64,000 bases of DNA. Source: Nectonema munidae. Its lineage: Eukaryota; Nematomorpha; Nectonematoida; Nectonematidae. This document shows positions 45,001 through 51,316 of the stretch, piece after piece. The position numbers and the translations under genes are program-made. The stretch is from the NCBI GenBank assembly GCA_030549495.1, contig JAUIRK010000106.1, positions 1,135,001 through 1,199,000 of the forward strand, written 5' to 3'. Position 1 is the first letter of the stretch. Each line of letters opens with the position of its first letter. The notes beneath the pieces are model-generated. The model was not told the origin of the DNA. It ran no database searches and saw nothing but the letters and a program-made list of their open reading frames with translations.

Positions 45001-46650
45001 ACTTTTGAAAAGTTTAAAACTAAAAATTTATAAGCAAATTAAAATACAAAACTTTATTCAGACAAAAGTAATAAGTGTTTTGACTTTTATTAAAAAAAAA
45101 TTTCCATATCTGTTTGTATGTCACGTATATTCTATTCTGAGAAGGTTAGTAAGTTTAATAGGCTATGAAGAAGAAAATTTATTTGCTAACAGTTTCAATG
45201 TAAGTAGGATCATTAAAAGGCTAATAGGACCGCTTGACATAATGACTCAAGTATATATATAAAATATATATATATATATATATAATAACTTAAAATTTTT
45301 TATATTAAACATAGATTCTTGCAAAAAGATAAATTAGTGTAATACAAAATAAAAAACCAAATAAAATAGGATATTAAGATATGGAGTGTAGGGTAAAAGA
45401 ATGAACGTATATCATATAATATAGCTAACTGTTTTGCAGAATGCTTGGGGTTTAAATAATAGTTCTTAGTTTATTAGTTATTTAAACAATATTAATCTAA
45501 GGGTATTTTGAATTACCAGTCAATACTTTATATAATAATAATAAATTAAGAACTTTTATATATTCCGTTATTATAACTTGGGATGAGACGATACTAAAGT
45601 TATGTTCCCTTAGTGTTAGATTCCGATTCTTAATTTGAAACTTTAAAAATATGAAATTCTCGATTAAGGTATAGAGCGTCGGGTGTTTTCATCGAGAAGG
45701 CACAATGGCACCGATTGTATCGAACTATGAAGTAAGGAGGCTTGATGGGGGATCGAACCGAGTTATCGAAGCCTAGTATCGAACCAACCTTACTCAAATC
45801 CCTTAAATTATGTAGGAATCTAAGTTAAATAAAATTTACGGTTAATTTATTTTAATTTTAAAATAAGTTCAGAAATTTATCATTTTTAAATATTCATAAA
45901 AATAAAAAGAATCGAGACAGGTATTGGAAGGTACTGATGAAATTTTTCGAAGAGATTCCGATATTTAAAAAAACGATTCTCATTCTGATTAATCGTCCTA
46001 TTGCCAATTATAGCATGACTGTTTGTATGATGAAGGTCAACTTTAAAATTTTAATAAAGCTTTAAAGCAAAAAAACAAAACTCTTAGCAATATTAAAAAT
46101 ATCTTACTTTGTGTGCAGCCAAATGCCGTTTCATTTGAGGTTTGTACAAGTAATTATGGCATATTTCACAGAGAACTCTTAAATAATATTTGAATTCCAT
46201 TGTTAATAAACATATAATTATCACAAAGTTATATGTTAGATAATAATTTATTGACCTTCAGCGAATTATAACGTTACTTATGCTACACGATGTTTTTTAT
46301 TAGAAAGTATTAAAGATAAAAAATTTGCAACTTGTGCAAAATAGCAATTGATTATAAAAAATTTTAAGATCAAATAAATTTTAATATTTTAATTACCTCA
46401 ATCCTTTAGGTTTCTGTTTAAGGCACACATAAGATACAGAATTAGTAACACGCTGAGAAACCACCTGATTACCATCATAGTATTCCACTGAAGAAGTATT
46501 TTGATCAAGAGGAATAAATTTAAGACGTTCAACCTTAACAATTAGTGGTTTCAATTTGAATAATTTAAACAGTCTGATATCCGGTAGAGAAAATGAGTTA
46601 TTCAATCCAAAGGCTGTCTTAATTGAATTTTGATAATTTTGCATTAACAT
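22907..46650 (-). CDS. Multi-C2H2 zinc-finger protein, seven exons
   Basis: I assemble one gene from exons 46397-46650, 46108-46177, 43671-43841, 34569-34723, 28079-28284, 25651-25957 and 22907-24047. Every junction has GT/AG and matching phase. The product is about 767 residues: an ~85-residue N-terminus, then about twelve C2H2 fingers, for example LCEICHNYLYKPQMKRHLAAH, PCRLCKLSFVSSNDLERH, FQCDYCHYRAKTRETLKDH, FACPRCPFVTKKKRFLKNH, FKCQHCSYSSKGDTPLRKH and FFCSICNFRTKTWASLKVH. A ~270-residue Ser/Asn/Asp-rich tail without fingers ends the protein. Three fingers become canonical only after splicing (exons 3/4, 4/5 and 6/7), which strongly supports the model. It is probably a nuclear DNA-binding regulator; I cannot name an ortholog. 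The start at 46650 is the least certain point, since an upstream exon could exist. Confidence 0.88.
24048..25650 (-). other. Intron 6 of the zinc-finger gene
   Basis: No coding segment recognised on either strand. A minus-strand frame around 25071-25331 has no finger or other motif and no good splice sites. Confidence 0.5.
25651..25957 (-). CDS. Zinc-finger gene, exon 6
   Basis: Acceptor TATTGACAG precedes 25957, and donor GT follows 25651 (GCCTATGT|GTATGC). It encodes FKCQHCSYSSKGDTPLRKHL, a ~60-residue spacer, and YSCDLCNYTTPRETAYV, the first part of a finger finished by exon 7 (12 residues between Cys and His after joining). Confidence 0.9.
26458..27629 (-). mobile_element. CACT-ended DNA transposon, internally deleted copy (copy 1)
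   Basis: This minus-strand copy is homologous along its length to 36492-37964. Shared blocks on the plus strand include ATGGATATTACGTCTCAAGG (near 26607; other strand near 37800), GTGATGCAAAATC-like sequence near 26810, and TATCAGATGTAGAT near 27053. Its left end is CACTGAGTTACAAATTTTGA. Minus-strand translation gives decayed pieces related to the 38512-40903 protein (KNKDKMLVPHV; SYGDELPITI). Relative to copy 2 it lacks ~449 bases at an 8-bp microhomology (AGTGAATG; here 26948-26955). The right end abuts a MITE and is approximate. Confidence 0.72.
27630..27820. mobile_element. hAT-type MITE with CAGTGGCGTATTCAG ends
   Basis: The ends CAGCGGTGATTTCAG (left) and CAGTGGCGTATTCAG (right, other strand) are inverted repeats. 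Flanks CATGAACA and TATGAATA match at six of eight bases. A truncated relative is at 55632-55775 in the opposite orientation. Confidence 0.75.
27821..28078 (-). other. Intron 5 remainder
   Basis: No feature beyond a C11 run near 27888-27898 and (TA)/(TG) microsatellite sequence. Confidence 0.4.
28079..28284 (-). CDS. Zinc-finger gene, exon 5
   Basis: Acceptor TTTAATTTAAG precedes 28284; donor CCAG|GTATTT follows 28079. Its first base completes AAT and gives NNHLELH, finishing the finger CNICEFATHTQRVL begun in exon 4. Two full fingers follow: FQCDYCHYRAKTRETLKDH-IRNMH and FACPRCPFVTKKKRFLKNH-MLTH. The acceptor is purine-rich, but the restored 12-residue Cys-His spacing argues for it over the TTTTTCTAG a little upstream. 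Confidence 0.85.
28600..28980. mobile_element. Foldback-type MITE
   Basis: Long imperfect inverted arms: GACACTTTGAAAACTTTATT (28641-) against ACACTTTGAAAACCTTATTT on the other strand (from ~28933), continuing through CCAAACATTTTC/CCAAACGTTTTC and TATCAAGGATATAAATTATAA (28690-) against TATCAAGGATTTATAAATTA (from ~28885). The arms extend outward to GATAGT...AAAATAAAAT on both sides, so each is over 100 bases. The middle does not code. Confidence 0.65.
29000..29436. other. Intron 4, featureless part
   Basis: Nothing recognised. Confidence 0.35.
29437..29700 (-). mobile_element. LINE 3' coding fragment
   Basis: The minus strand gives GRPKLTCMENVEKDMESLGL followed by RLGDEKDRWY and RQKIKVA. This matches the C-terminal signature of many non-LTR retrotransposon polyproteins (RGRPxxTWxDxVxxDMxxLGL...DRxxWR). 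It is 5'-truncated and decayed. Confidence 0.6.
29701..30750. other. Intron 4, AT-rich part
   Basis: No gene. It contains the TTTAACGCCATCT motif at 30499-30511. Confidence 0.35.
30499..30513 (-). repeat. TAGATGGCGTTAA-type motif (minus)
   Basis: TTTAACGCCATCTCA is the reverse complement of TGAGATGGCGTTAAA, next to a TTAA site. Confidence 0.3.
30751..31027 (+). repeat. Minisatellite, nine ~28-34-bp units with B-box-like core
   Basis: Nine head-to-tail units of the form TCGTGGTTCAAACCAGTTGA plus GGCACATACAGAG vary by small indels. Two unit types alternate in part (TCGGGTTCAA... and TCGTGGTTCAA...). Each carries GGTTCAAACC/GGTTCAAATCC, similar to a tRNA B box. The array is much GC-richer than its surroundings. 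Long frames on both strands through it are repeat artefacts. Confidence 0.9.
31028..33075. other. Intron 4, T- and A-rich stretch
   Basis: Long poly-T and poly-A tracts (31561-31582, 31688-31710, 32950-32970). Short frames here are low-complexity; no gene supported. Confidence 0.4.
33076..33308. mobile_element. Putative TTAA-flanked MITE (piggyBac type)
   Basis: It runs from TTTAACGCCATCTATAA to TAGTGCGAGGG|TTAA. Both sides carry TTAA, and the ends start CGCCATC and CCCTCGCA (other strand). A CATAGAGTCCGT block inside the right end recurs at 19494. Non-coding, ~230 bp. Confidence 0.4.
33309..34568. other. Intron 4, 5' part
   Basis: Nothing recognised. Confidence 0.35.
34569..34723 (-). CDS. 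Zinc-finger gene, exon 4
   Basis: Acceptor GTTTTTTAG precedes 34723; donor TTTTAA|GTAGCA follows 34569. It starts with NH, closing the exon 3 finger as HQELNH. It then encodes ECTLCSSKPQFTSEDLLKQH-YKRVH and the first half of FKCNICEFATHTQRVL. Reading on past the donor gives an immediate stop, so the splice is required. The exon lies isolated by introns of about 6.3 and 8.9 kb. Confidence 0.85.
34724..35347 (-). other. Intron 3, 3' part
   Basis: No gene or bounded repeat recognised. Confidence 0.35.
35348..35595. mobile_element. hAT-like MITE, GAGTCGGAG family
   Basis: The left end CAGGGCTGTTGAGTCGGAGG and right end TAGGGCTACGCTAACTCC (other strand) are rough inverted repeats. Same family as 57247-57834; no clear target duplication. 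Confidence 0.45.
35624..36491 (+). mobile_element. Tigger/pogo transposon fossil, 5' half
   Basis: The TA-flanked end CAGTGAACCCTCGGTGTACG is typical of Tigger elements. The plus strand then encodes a decayed CENP-B-type helix-turn-helix (YENDTAISDIAKQYTKAKSA near 35915), the linker HHLSKQITQIFEDVGNF and VWLNEKQLAGENVSEAIIC, and the DDE start FNCDETGLFWTKI (36382-36420). Several stops and frame changes mark it dead. The coding sequence breaks off at 36491 and resumes at 37965. Confidence 0.85.
36492..37964 (+). mobile_element. CACT-ended DNA transposon nested in Tigger (copy 2)
   Basis: The ends CACTATGTAAAAAATATTTT and CACTCGGTTACAAATTTT (other strand) are worn inverted repeats. TTA lies immediately outside on both sides, a 3-bp target duplication, and the interrupted Tigger frame resumes just beyond. 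The interior encodes a decayed relative of the 38868-40540 protein: QWCLFFDSSIKNLNTVCFAL (37250-37310; compare DWRLFIDSSKRSLKCVLL), VQLKEDYIKL and FKTFRILLG. It is a fossil with multiple stops. Confidence 0.8.
37965..38215 (+). mobile_element. Tigger/pogo transposon fossil, 3' half
   Basis: It resumes the transposase with LSNGSGECKIKPF (family: NASGDxKxKPL). LPVMWRANGKRGYHELFL and LLDNAPLHPPNLS, in shifting frames, follow; the last carries the second catalytic Asp (LLDNAPxHP). The 3' end is not identified. Confidence 0.8.
38226..38320. repeat. Partial MITE related to 3909-4078
   Basis: ATACATATATTACGTAACGCC followed by GGGAGGGGAGGG resembles the end and subterminal G-rich part of the MITE at 3909. 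Confidence 0.4.
38512..40903 (-). mobile_element. CACT-ended DNA transposon, best-preserved copy (copy 3)
   Basis: A 2392-bp unit with terminal inverted repeats: CACTGGTCAACAATTTTTT at the left and CACTGGTCAACAACAAATTT (other strand) at the right. Further matching blocks lie inside both ends (CAGGTCAGGTTTTTG and CAGGTCAAGTTTTTG). The flanks TTA and CTA could be a worn 3-bp duplication. It carries one minus-strand gene (38868-40540). Base composition is GC-richer than the surrounding intron. Confidence 0.82.
38868..40540 (-). pseudogene. Transposase-like protein of the CACT-ended element
   Basis: It starts MASTRRSCRNKP (ATG 40538-40540). A Cys-rich N-terminus (FCYICGEY, HMVCKACT, WTNGKRSLKFGIPMVWREP, DCYFCAVD) suggests zinc binding. 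After an acidic linker comes the core: DWRLFIDSSKRSLKCVLL (Asp near 39777), WFICVDLKMMNFLLGQQSGF (second Asp near 39615), YPCFLCMWDSR (C-x2-C) and AQHYTKKDW (His), then LFPPLHIKLGLIKQFTKAL, GIFDGPQIS and SDEQGERFHQDM. The order D, D, CxxC, H matches the general plan of several DDE transposase superfamilies. I know similar proteins in many arthropods as uncharacterised. One frameshift near 40180 and stops at about 40345, 39073 and 38980 break it. The catalytic role is inference. Confidence 0.7.
40904..41411. other. Intron 3, middle
   Basis: An (ATT)n run adjoins the transposon end; nothing else recognised. Confidence 0.35.
41412..41527 (-). mobile_element. tRNA-derived SINE family B, copy 2
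   Basis: The minus strand gives GGGCGTGAGTAGGGTTGG, ATTCGATAACTCAAGGTC and GGGTTCGATACCGC, matching copy 1. Confidence 0.75.
41870..42009 (-). mobile_element. tRNA-derived SINE family C
   Basis: On the minus strand the head carries TGGCTTAGTGG (A box, 41993-42003) and GGATTCGAATCC (B box, 41946-41957). No acceptor stem pairs, so it is not a functional tRNA. The body runs toward 41870 (CCTATGGTGGCGATACC). Confidence 0.65.
42010..43670. other. Intron 3, 5' part
   Basis: No gene supported. A GC-richer patch at 43140-43270 (GCCCGTGCTTCTGCGCGACA) may be a MITE remnant. Confidence 0.35.
43671..43841 (-). CDS. Zinc-finger gene, exon 3
   Basis: Acceptor AAATTTTAG precedes 43841; donor GAACTG|GTAGTT follows 43671. 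57 codons: PCRLCKLSFVSSNDLERH-VSEIH and VCENCGEMFSSMHTLSKHQEL, the latter closed by NH from exon 4. Confidence 0.9.
43842..45370. other. Intron 2, most of it
   Basis: No gene supported; short frames near 44401-44628 and 45005-45262 lack motifs. (TA)n at 45256-45285. Confidence 0.4.
45376..45650. repeat. Interspersed repeat family R1, copy 1
   Basis: GTAGGGTAAAAGAATGAACG, TTTGAATTACCAGTCAATAC, (ATA)n, then AAAGTTATGTTC and GATTCCGATTCTTA recur in the same order at 46895-47130. Confidence 0.6.
45671..45804 (-). mobile_element. tRNA-derived SINE family B, copy 3
   Basis: The minus strand gives GAGTAAGGTTGGTTCGATAC, CTTCGATAACTCGG, GTTCGATCCCCCATCAAGCC and CTTCTCGATGAAAACACCC. Confidence 0.75.
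45910..46012 (+). repeat. Interspersed repeat sharing GATTAATCGTCC
   Basis: Partner of 13890-13972; see there. Confidence 0.45.
46108..46177 (-). CDS. Zinc-finger gene, exon 2
   Basis: A 70-bp exon between acceptor TATTTAAG and donor CACAAA|GTAAGA. It completes an Arg codon and encodes one finger, VLCEICHNYLYKPQMKRHLA then AHK, with 11 rather than 12 residues between the second Cys and first His. Confidence 0.82.
46397..46650 (-). CDS. Zinc-finger gene, exon 1 (start uncertain)
   Basis: An open minus-strand frame from MLMQNYQNSIKTAFGL through VKVERLKFIPLDQN to CLKQKPKGL ends at donor TTGAG|GTAATT in the phase exon 2 requires. No finger lies inside. The frame stays open further upstream, so the ATG at 46648-46650 is a choice, not proven. 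Confidence 0.6.
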
Positions 46651-46894
46651 ATATTTTAAAATATAAACATTTTTATAATTAAATAAAATGTGGGGTAAAA
46701 TTAATGTTTTAAAATATATTAAATCTTGTAAGAAATTCAAACATTTGGAAAAATGAGGCAAAACATAATTTAAATACTAAAAAAATATATTTCTACCAAT
46801 GTTTATAATATTTATCACTATAGGTCTCAGATTTTCAAAAAGATAATATGTGATTTTTAGACATAGTTTTATTCTATTTGGTCACAAAGTAAGA

Positions 46895-47130
46895 AATTTT
46901 TAATTATTTTCATATTATTTGCTGGATTTAATAATTTATAGGCTAAGACGCTAAAGTGCGTAGGGTCGAAAAAACGTTTATAGTCTAATAGTAATTTGAA
47001 TTACCAGTCAATACTTTATATAATAATAATAATAATAATAAATTGAGGACTTTTAGATATTCCATGTGATGGGACGATACCAAAGTTATGTTCGATTCTG
47101 ATTCCGATTCTTAAAAAAATATCTTAATTT
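46895..47130. repeat. Interspersed repeat family R1, copy 2
   Basis: TTTTCATATTATTTGCTGGA, GTGCGTAGGGTCGAAA, TTTGAATTACCAGTCAATAC, (ATA)n, GGGACGATACCAAAGTTATG. The first part recurs at 47435-47520. Confidence 0.6.
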
Positions 47131-47233
47131 AAAACATTAGCAAATTAAAAAAAATATTTTCAATTATGTTAGATAAAAACTAAGGAAACTAAGTACTTAC
47201 ATTGCGAACAATTTTATTTGGTCGAAAGGTATG

Positions 47234-47422
47234 GTTGGTTGGTTGGTTGGTTGGTTTTGAGATATCAAAGCACTTTCAGCAGTAAAGCTATATGCTCGCA
47301 TTATGCTTAAGATGGTTAATCACAGTTTTTTGTGAATTTGTTTTTAGAGTTGGGAGCCTTGGGGATCGAACCCCTGACCTTCAACTGTTAAGCTGAGAGG
47401 TACACCCTAACAACCATGAGGC
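47234..47422 (-). mobile_element. tRNA-derived SINE family D with target duplication
   Basis: On the minus strand it begins GAGCCTCATGGTTGTTAGGG (A-box side), contains GGGGTTCGATCCCC (B box) and ends in (CCAA)n. TCGAAAGGTATG flanks it on both sides (47222-47233 and 47423-47434), a 12-bp target duplication. The insertion interrupts repeat family R1. Confidence 0.9.
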
Positions 47423-47434
47423 TCGAAAGGTATG

Positions 47435-47525
47435 TAATTTTATTTATTTTCATATTATTTCATGAGTTTAATATTTTATAAGCTAAGGAACCAATGTGCG
47501 TAGGGTCAAAGAATAAGCGTATATC
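47435..47525. repeat. Interspersed repeat family R1, partial copy 3
   Basis: TTTTCATATTATTTCATGAG, ATATTTTATAAGCTAAGG, GTGCGTAGGGTCAAAGAATA match 46905-46985 and 45380-45420. Confidence 0.55.
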
Positions 47526-48739
47526 ATATGATAAAACGATAACATTATAATTTTACCTCTTGTTTATTTTTTGATATACCTTCTTGGCCAAATTGGCCTA
47601 TCGTATTGCTAGAATGCTTTCATAAGGACAAAGTAAATTCTATTTGAAAATATTTTTCTCATCATAAGAAATTATAACTTCGCACACACTATTTTGTAAA
47701 AAATCTATAATATTCTTTGTTTAAGGGATGATTTTTTGAATTTTGACCTTTGTTTAACTCGAAATTTTCTATATTGTTAAAAGTAATGTTTTAAGATAGT
47801 TTCTTCATATAAAAACTAGTCATATAGTATTTGTATTAAATATGAAGTTTACATTTGATTTCAACACATGATTTAATGTTTCTCATTGATTATCTTACCA
47901 ATTAAATGATATATAAGGTAAAACGTCATGAATATCTAAAACATATATTTTGATAACTAGAATAAAATATTTTTCATATAATTTCTTATTTTGAAAAAAC
48001 ATTATTAGACTTAATGTTGATCTCAATATTAGAACTTAAACAAGAAAGTCCATTCGTATTTAATGAAATGTAAATAAGATTTTTTATTTCTATTTTCATA
48101 CATATTTTCTTACTTAAATTACGTATTGGTATAATATGATTTTCTAAATGTCGTGTACACAATATTATTTTTCCAATTGGGATGTTAAATGTGCTTTTTA
48201 TTGATCTCGCCTATTACTAAACATCAAAAAGCATAAAAAGAGTCAGTGTAATTGGTATTCAAAAATTCAAAACATTCATGGATTGTTTCGAAGATTGAAT
48301 CAAAATTTACAAAAACATTTAAAAATGTAAAAAATTTACTTATACGTGATATATTGGAAAATAAATGTGGATAAAAGACTTGGATTAGACAAAACAGGAT
48401 TGAGATACTTACATCCCATTTCAATCAGTATATATAACAAAATTTGAATAAGATATTAATTCACATTCGAAGAAGAAAAACAAATTAATATGATTGAAAT
48501 TAGGTATACTAAAATAAAATAAAAGAAAGAGTGAAAAAAGATTAGCTGTATTCAAAACACTAACGAAGATATATCACCACACTAAAAAATAATGGTTTAA
48601 AAGACCACTAAACTAAATATTGTCAAAATTGGTAAATGTAGGCTGCATAATTGAATACAAAGTACTTAAAAAATTATTAAGAGTTATTTTAATTAAAAAT
48701 CCTAGATTTTTAAAAATCCTTGGTTGGTAAAAAAAGGTA
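47526..48739. other. Intergenic AT-rich stretch
   Basis: No gene supported. Confidence 0.4.
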
Positions 48740-48880
48740 AAGGTGCCGTGGGGTGTTTTCATCGAGAAGGCACAATTGCGCCGCTTGTATCAAACTATGA
48801 GGAAAGGAGGCTTGATGCGGGATCTAAGCCAAGACCTTGTGTTATCGAAACCCACTACTTAACCAACCTTACTCACGCCT
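48740..48880 (-). mobile_element. tRNA-derived SINE family B, copy 4
   Basis: The minus strand gives GGCGTGAGTAAGGTTGGTTA, TTTCGATAACACAAGGTC, CATCAAGCCTCCTTTCCTC and CTTCTCGATGAAAACACCC. Confidence 0.78.
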
Positions 48881-51126
48881 TAATGAATCCTTAATGGCCG
48901 AATTGTTCTGCTTCTAACATCTTTGCATAAATAAGTTTCATCAAAAAAAATTATTTTTAAAAAAATTTGATCATTTATGAGTGACTTCGCCACAAAAAAA
49001 CCCTCGAAACTTTATTATCTGAACAAATAGGCATGTAATAGACTTTACAACGCCATCTAGTGCCTTTTGAATATGTTTCCTTTTTATACTTTCTTCGTTC
49101 TTTTCTTTGAAAAGCAATGTTGTTTGATTTATTTAAAAATCTATCAGGAAACCAACCATGGTAAAATTGGTGAGACTTTTTACCCAAATACACCCAAACA
49201 GAACAAAACAAATTTAAATATACATAGAAGAATGATTTTTTTATGAATTACTCAACTAATCAATATCAAAAAGAAGTTGATTTTTTTCTTCTTAAATAAT
49301 TTATCTCACATAATCTTGTTATATTGAAATAGATTAAATTTTTCTTGTTTATCTTTTAGTGTTACACTCTTTGCTTAGTTTAGGCTATTTTTATGATATG
49401 GTAACCTTTCAAATATTATATTTCGCTTCCGATTCTAATAATATCATTTGCTTGCAATGCATTTATGAATATCGAAATTTATTTTTTGTACATTATATTA
49501 TATTTCAAACTTTTTTCAATATAAATACATGACAAAAAAAATATTGTTGATCTTTGTTTTTTGCAGTTTCCACAAATACTTAGTTCTCTGTATCAATGTT
49601 TTTACCCACGTCACATAAAGAAGAGTTAAACAATAAATATTGAATTGAAGAATACTCTACTGAAGATTCATTAGAAGAAAGAAAATATATTAGAAGACAG
49701 TAATATAATTTTTTAAAAACTAAAACTTAAATCTACATCTTAATTTTTAACTACAGATTAATCTTATTTTCGGTTTATTTAATTGTTTTTAAAAATGCAT
49801 CTTACCTTATTAAGAAATATTTTTACAAACTCAACTCAATAAAAATCTAAGAAAATAACTATACACAAATAAATCAATGTGATTCTTAAAGTTGATGTTT
49901 CTCACAAATTTCAATATAGTTTTATATAACAAGATAAATTCTGATATTATTTTTTACTGACGTTATATTCAATCCATTTTTACCAAATTATACATGCAGG
50001 CGTGAGAGCATTTGTCGGAGTGGGAATATCACAATAATGGGAAAGAACAAGATTAGTTACAGTCAAAATTGTGTAAGTTAGTGGGGTTGTCGGATAATTG
50101 GGTGTTGGATAAACGAGGTCTAACATATTAGATGTAATACTTATAGATTTCCTTTTTTCATTACCAATATATTTTTGCCCACCTGTTTTATTTATTTTTG
50201 CCTGAAAATAGGTGATTCGTTCGGTGTTGAGAAACCCTTTTCTAGAGCAGTATCTCATAATGTTCTGCAAAAGCCTTCTAAAGATGGATTAGATTGGAAA
50301 TTTTTAAAAGTAGTAACCTTTAATTTACATCATTAATTATATAAAATTATCGTAAAATTTTTGAAAGGTAAAAATTAGAATTAAAAATGTTAGATCTTTT
50401 TCATAGCTGAATAATTAACTTGTAGTATATAAGTAATAAGCCCAATTCTGCTTTCTGCATCTTCCATTGATCTTCCATTACATTTCCATGTAATGCTTTC
50501 TGCATCTTCCATTGAGCCAAAAACCGAGGATAGCAAACAGCACCAGTTGTCTCACTAATTTTTGTGTTTCTATATAATTCTTGCATTTGTTAAACATATA
50601 CATATATGTTTTTATCCTAAAATTTTTGCATACGTATATATTGTCTAATTATATACTATTTTATTTAATTTCTCGGTTAATATTACAAGAGATTAAAATT
50701 ATAGAGAACACTTTCTCATAAAATAGTTATGTGCTAAAAAATTTACGACTCTTGTTCAAATTCCTGGCTACATTAATGCCTCTGAACAACTATAACTCAA
50801 ATTCAGATTGATTATTATATCAAATGAACGGGAAATTTATAAAAACAATTAGATTTTAATTCATTCAAAGACTGGAAAGACTACACACATGCCAAACAAG
50901 TCTTTTAAATAATATAAAGTTATATAATGGAAAGAATTCAATCTACAAATATTATAAATTCAATTCAATGATAAATATATATATAAAGGAGTTTTAAAAT
51001 GATTCCGAAATGCTTACTCCAAAAAATTCATCCCTAGAATTTGACACCTGTGTTGGTCTGTGCTTATAACAGTGCACGAAGAGTGTCTTTTTTACTAAAT
51101 AAGTATCCGCTATTAAAAATATAAAC
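48881..51126. other. Intergenic stretch between zinc-finger and cortactin genes
   Basis: No gene supported. It contains an ACAACGCCATCTAG motif (49047-49060) and a 21-bp direct repeat GCTTTCTGCATCTTCCATTG (near 50450 and 50492). Minus-strand frames at 49980-50270 and 50401-50586 have no motif and no clear splice partners. Confidence 0.4.
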
Positions 51127-51132
51127 TTTATT
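51127..51132 (-). promoter_or_regulatory. Poly(A) signal for cortactin
   Basis: TTTATT (AATAAA on the minus strand) about 100 bases after the cortactin stop. Confidence 0.45.
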
Positions 51133-51232
51133 AAAAATATCTTTAAAATAGAAGACTTGATTAAAATAAATAAGAAGAGGAAGCATAAAATAGAGAGATG
51201 AGAAGGTATAATAAAGATTGATGCATGAGTAT

Positions 51233-51316
51233 TTATGGATCGATCAGTTTTACGTAGTTAGCTGGAAAGAGTCCATACTTTTCTCGACAAACTCCACGCC
51301 ACCAGCCTTCATCAAT
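51233..51316 (-). CDS. Cttn: Cortactin last exon (SH3 end)
   Basis: Acceptor TGTTTTAG; 27 codons IDEGWWRGVCREKYGLFPAN + YVKLIDP, then TAA (51233-51235). It contains the SH3 WW and FPANYV binding-surface residues. Confidence 0.92.
   Translation of the reverse strand: MDEGWWRGVCREKYGLFPANYVKLIDP

Noticed and set aside
47340-47422. Functional tRNA gene on the minus strand
   Set aside because: A near-complete acceptor stem pairs, but the T arm and anticodon arm are imperfect, and the unit carries a SINE body, a (CCAA)n tail and target duplication.
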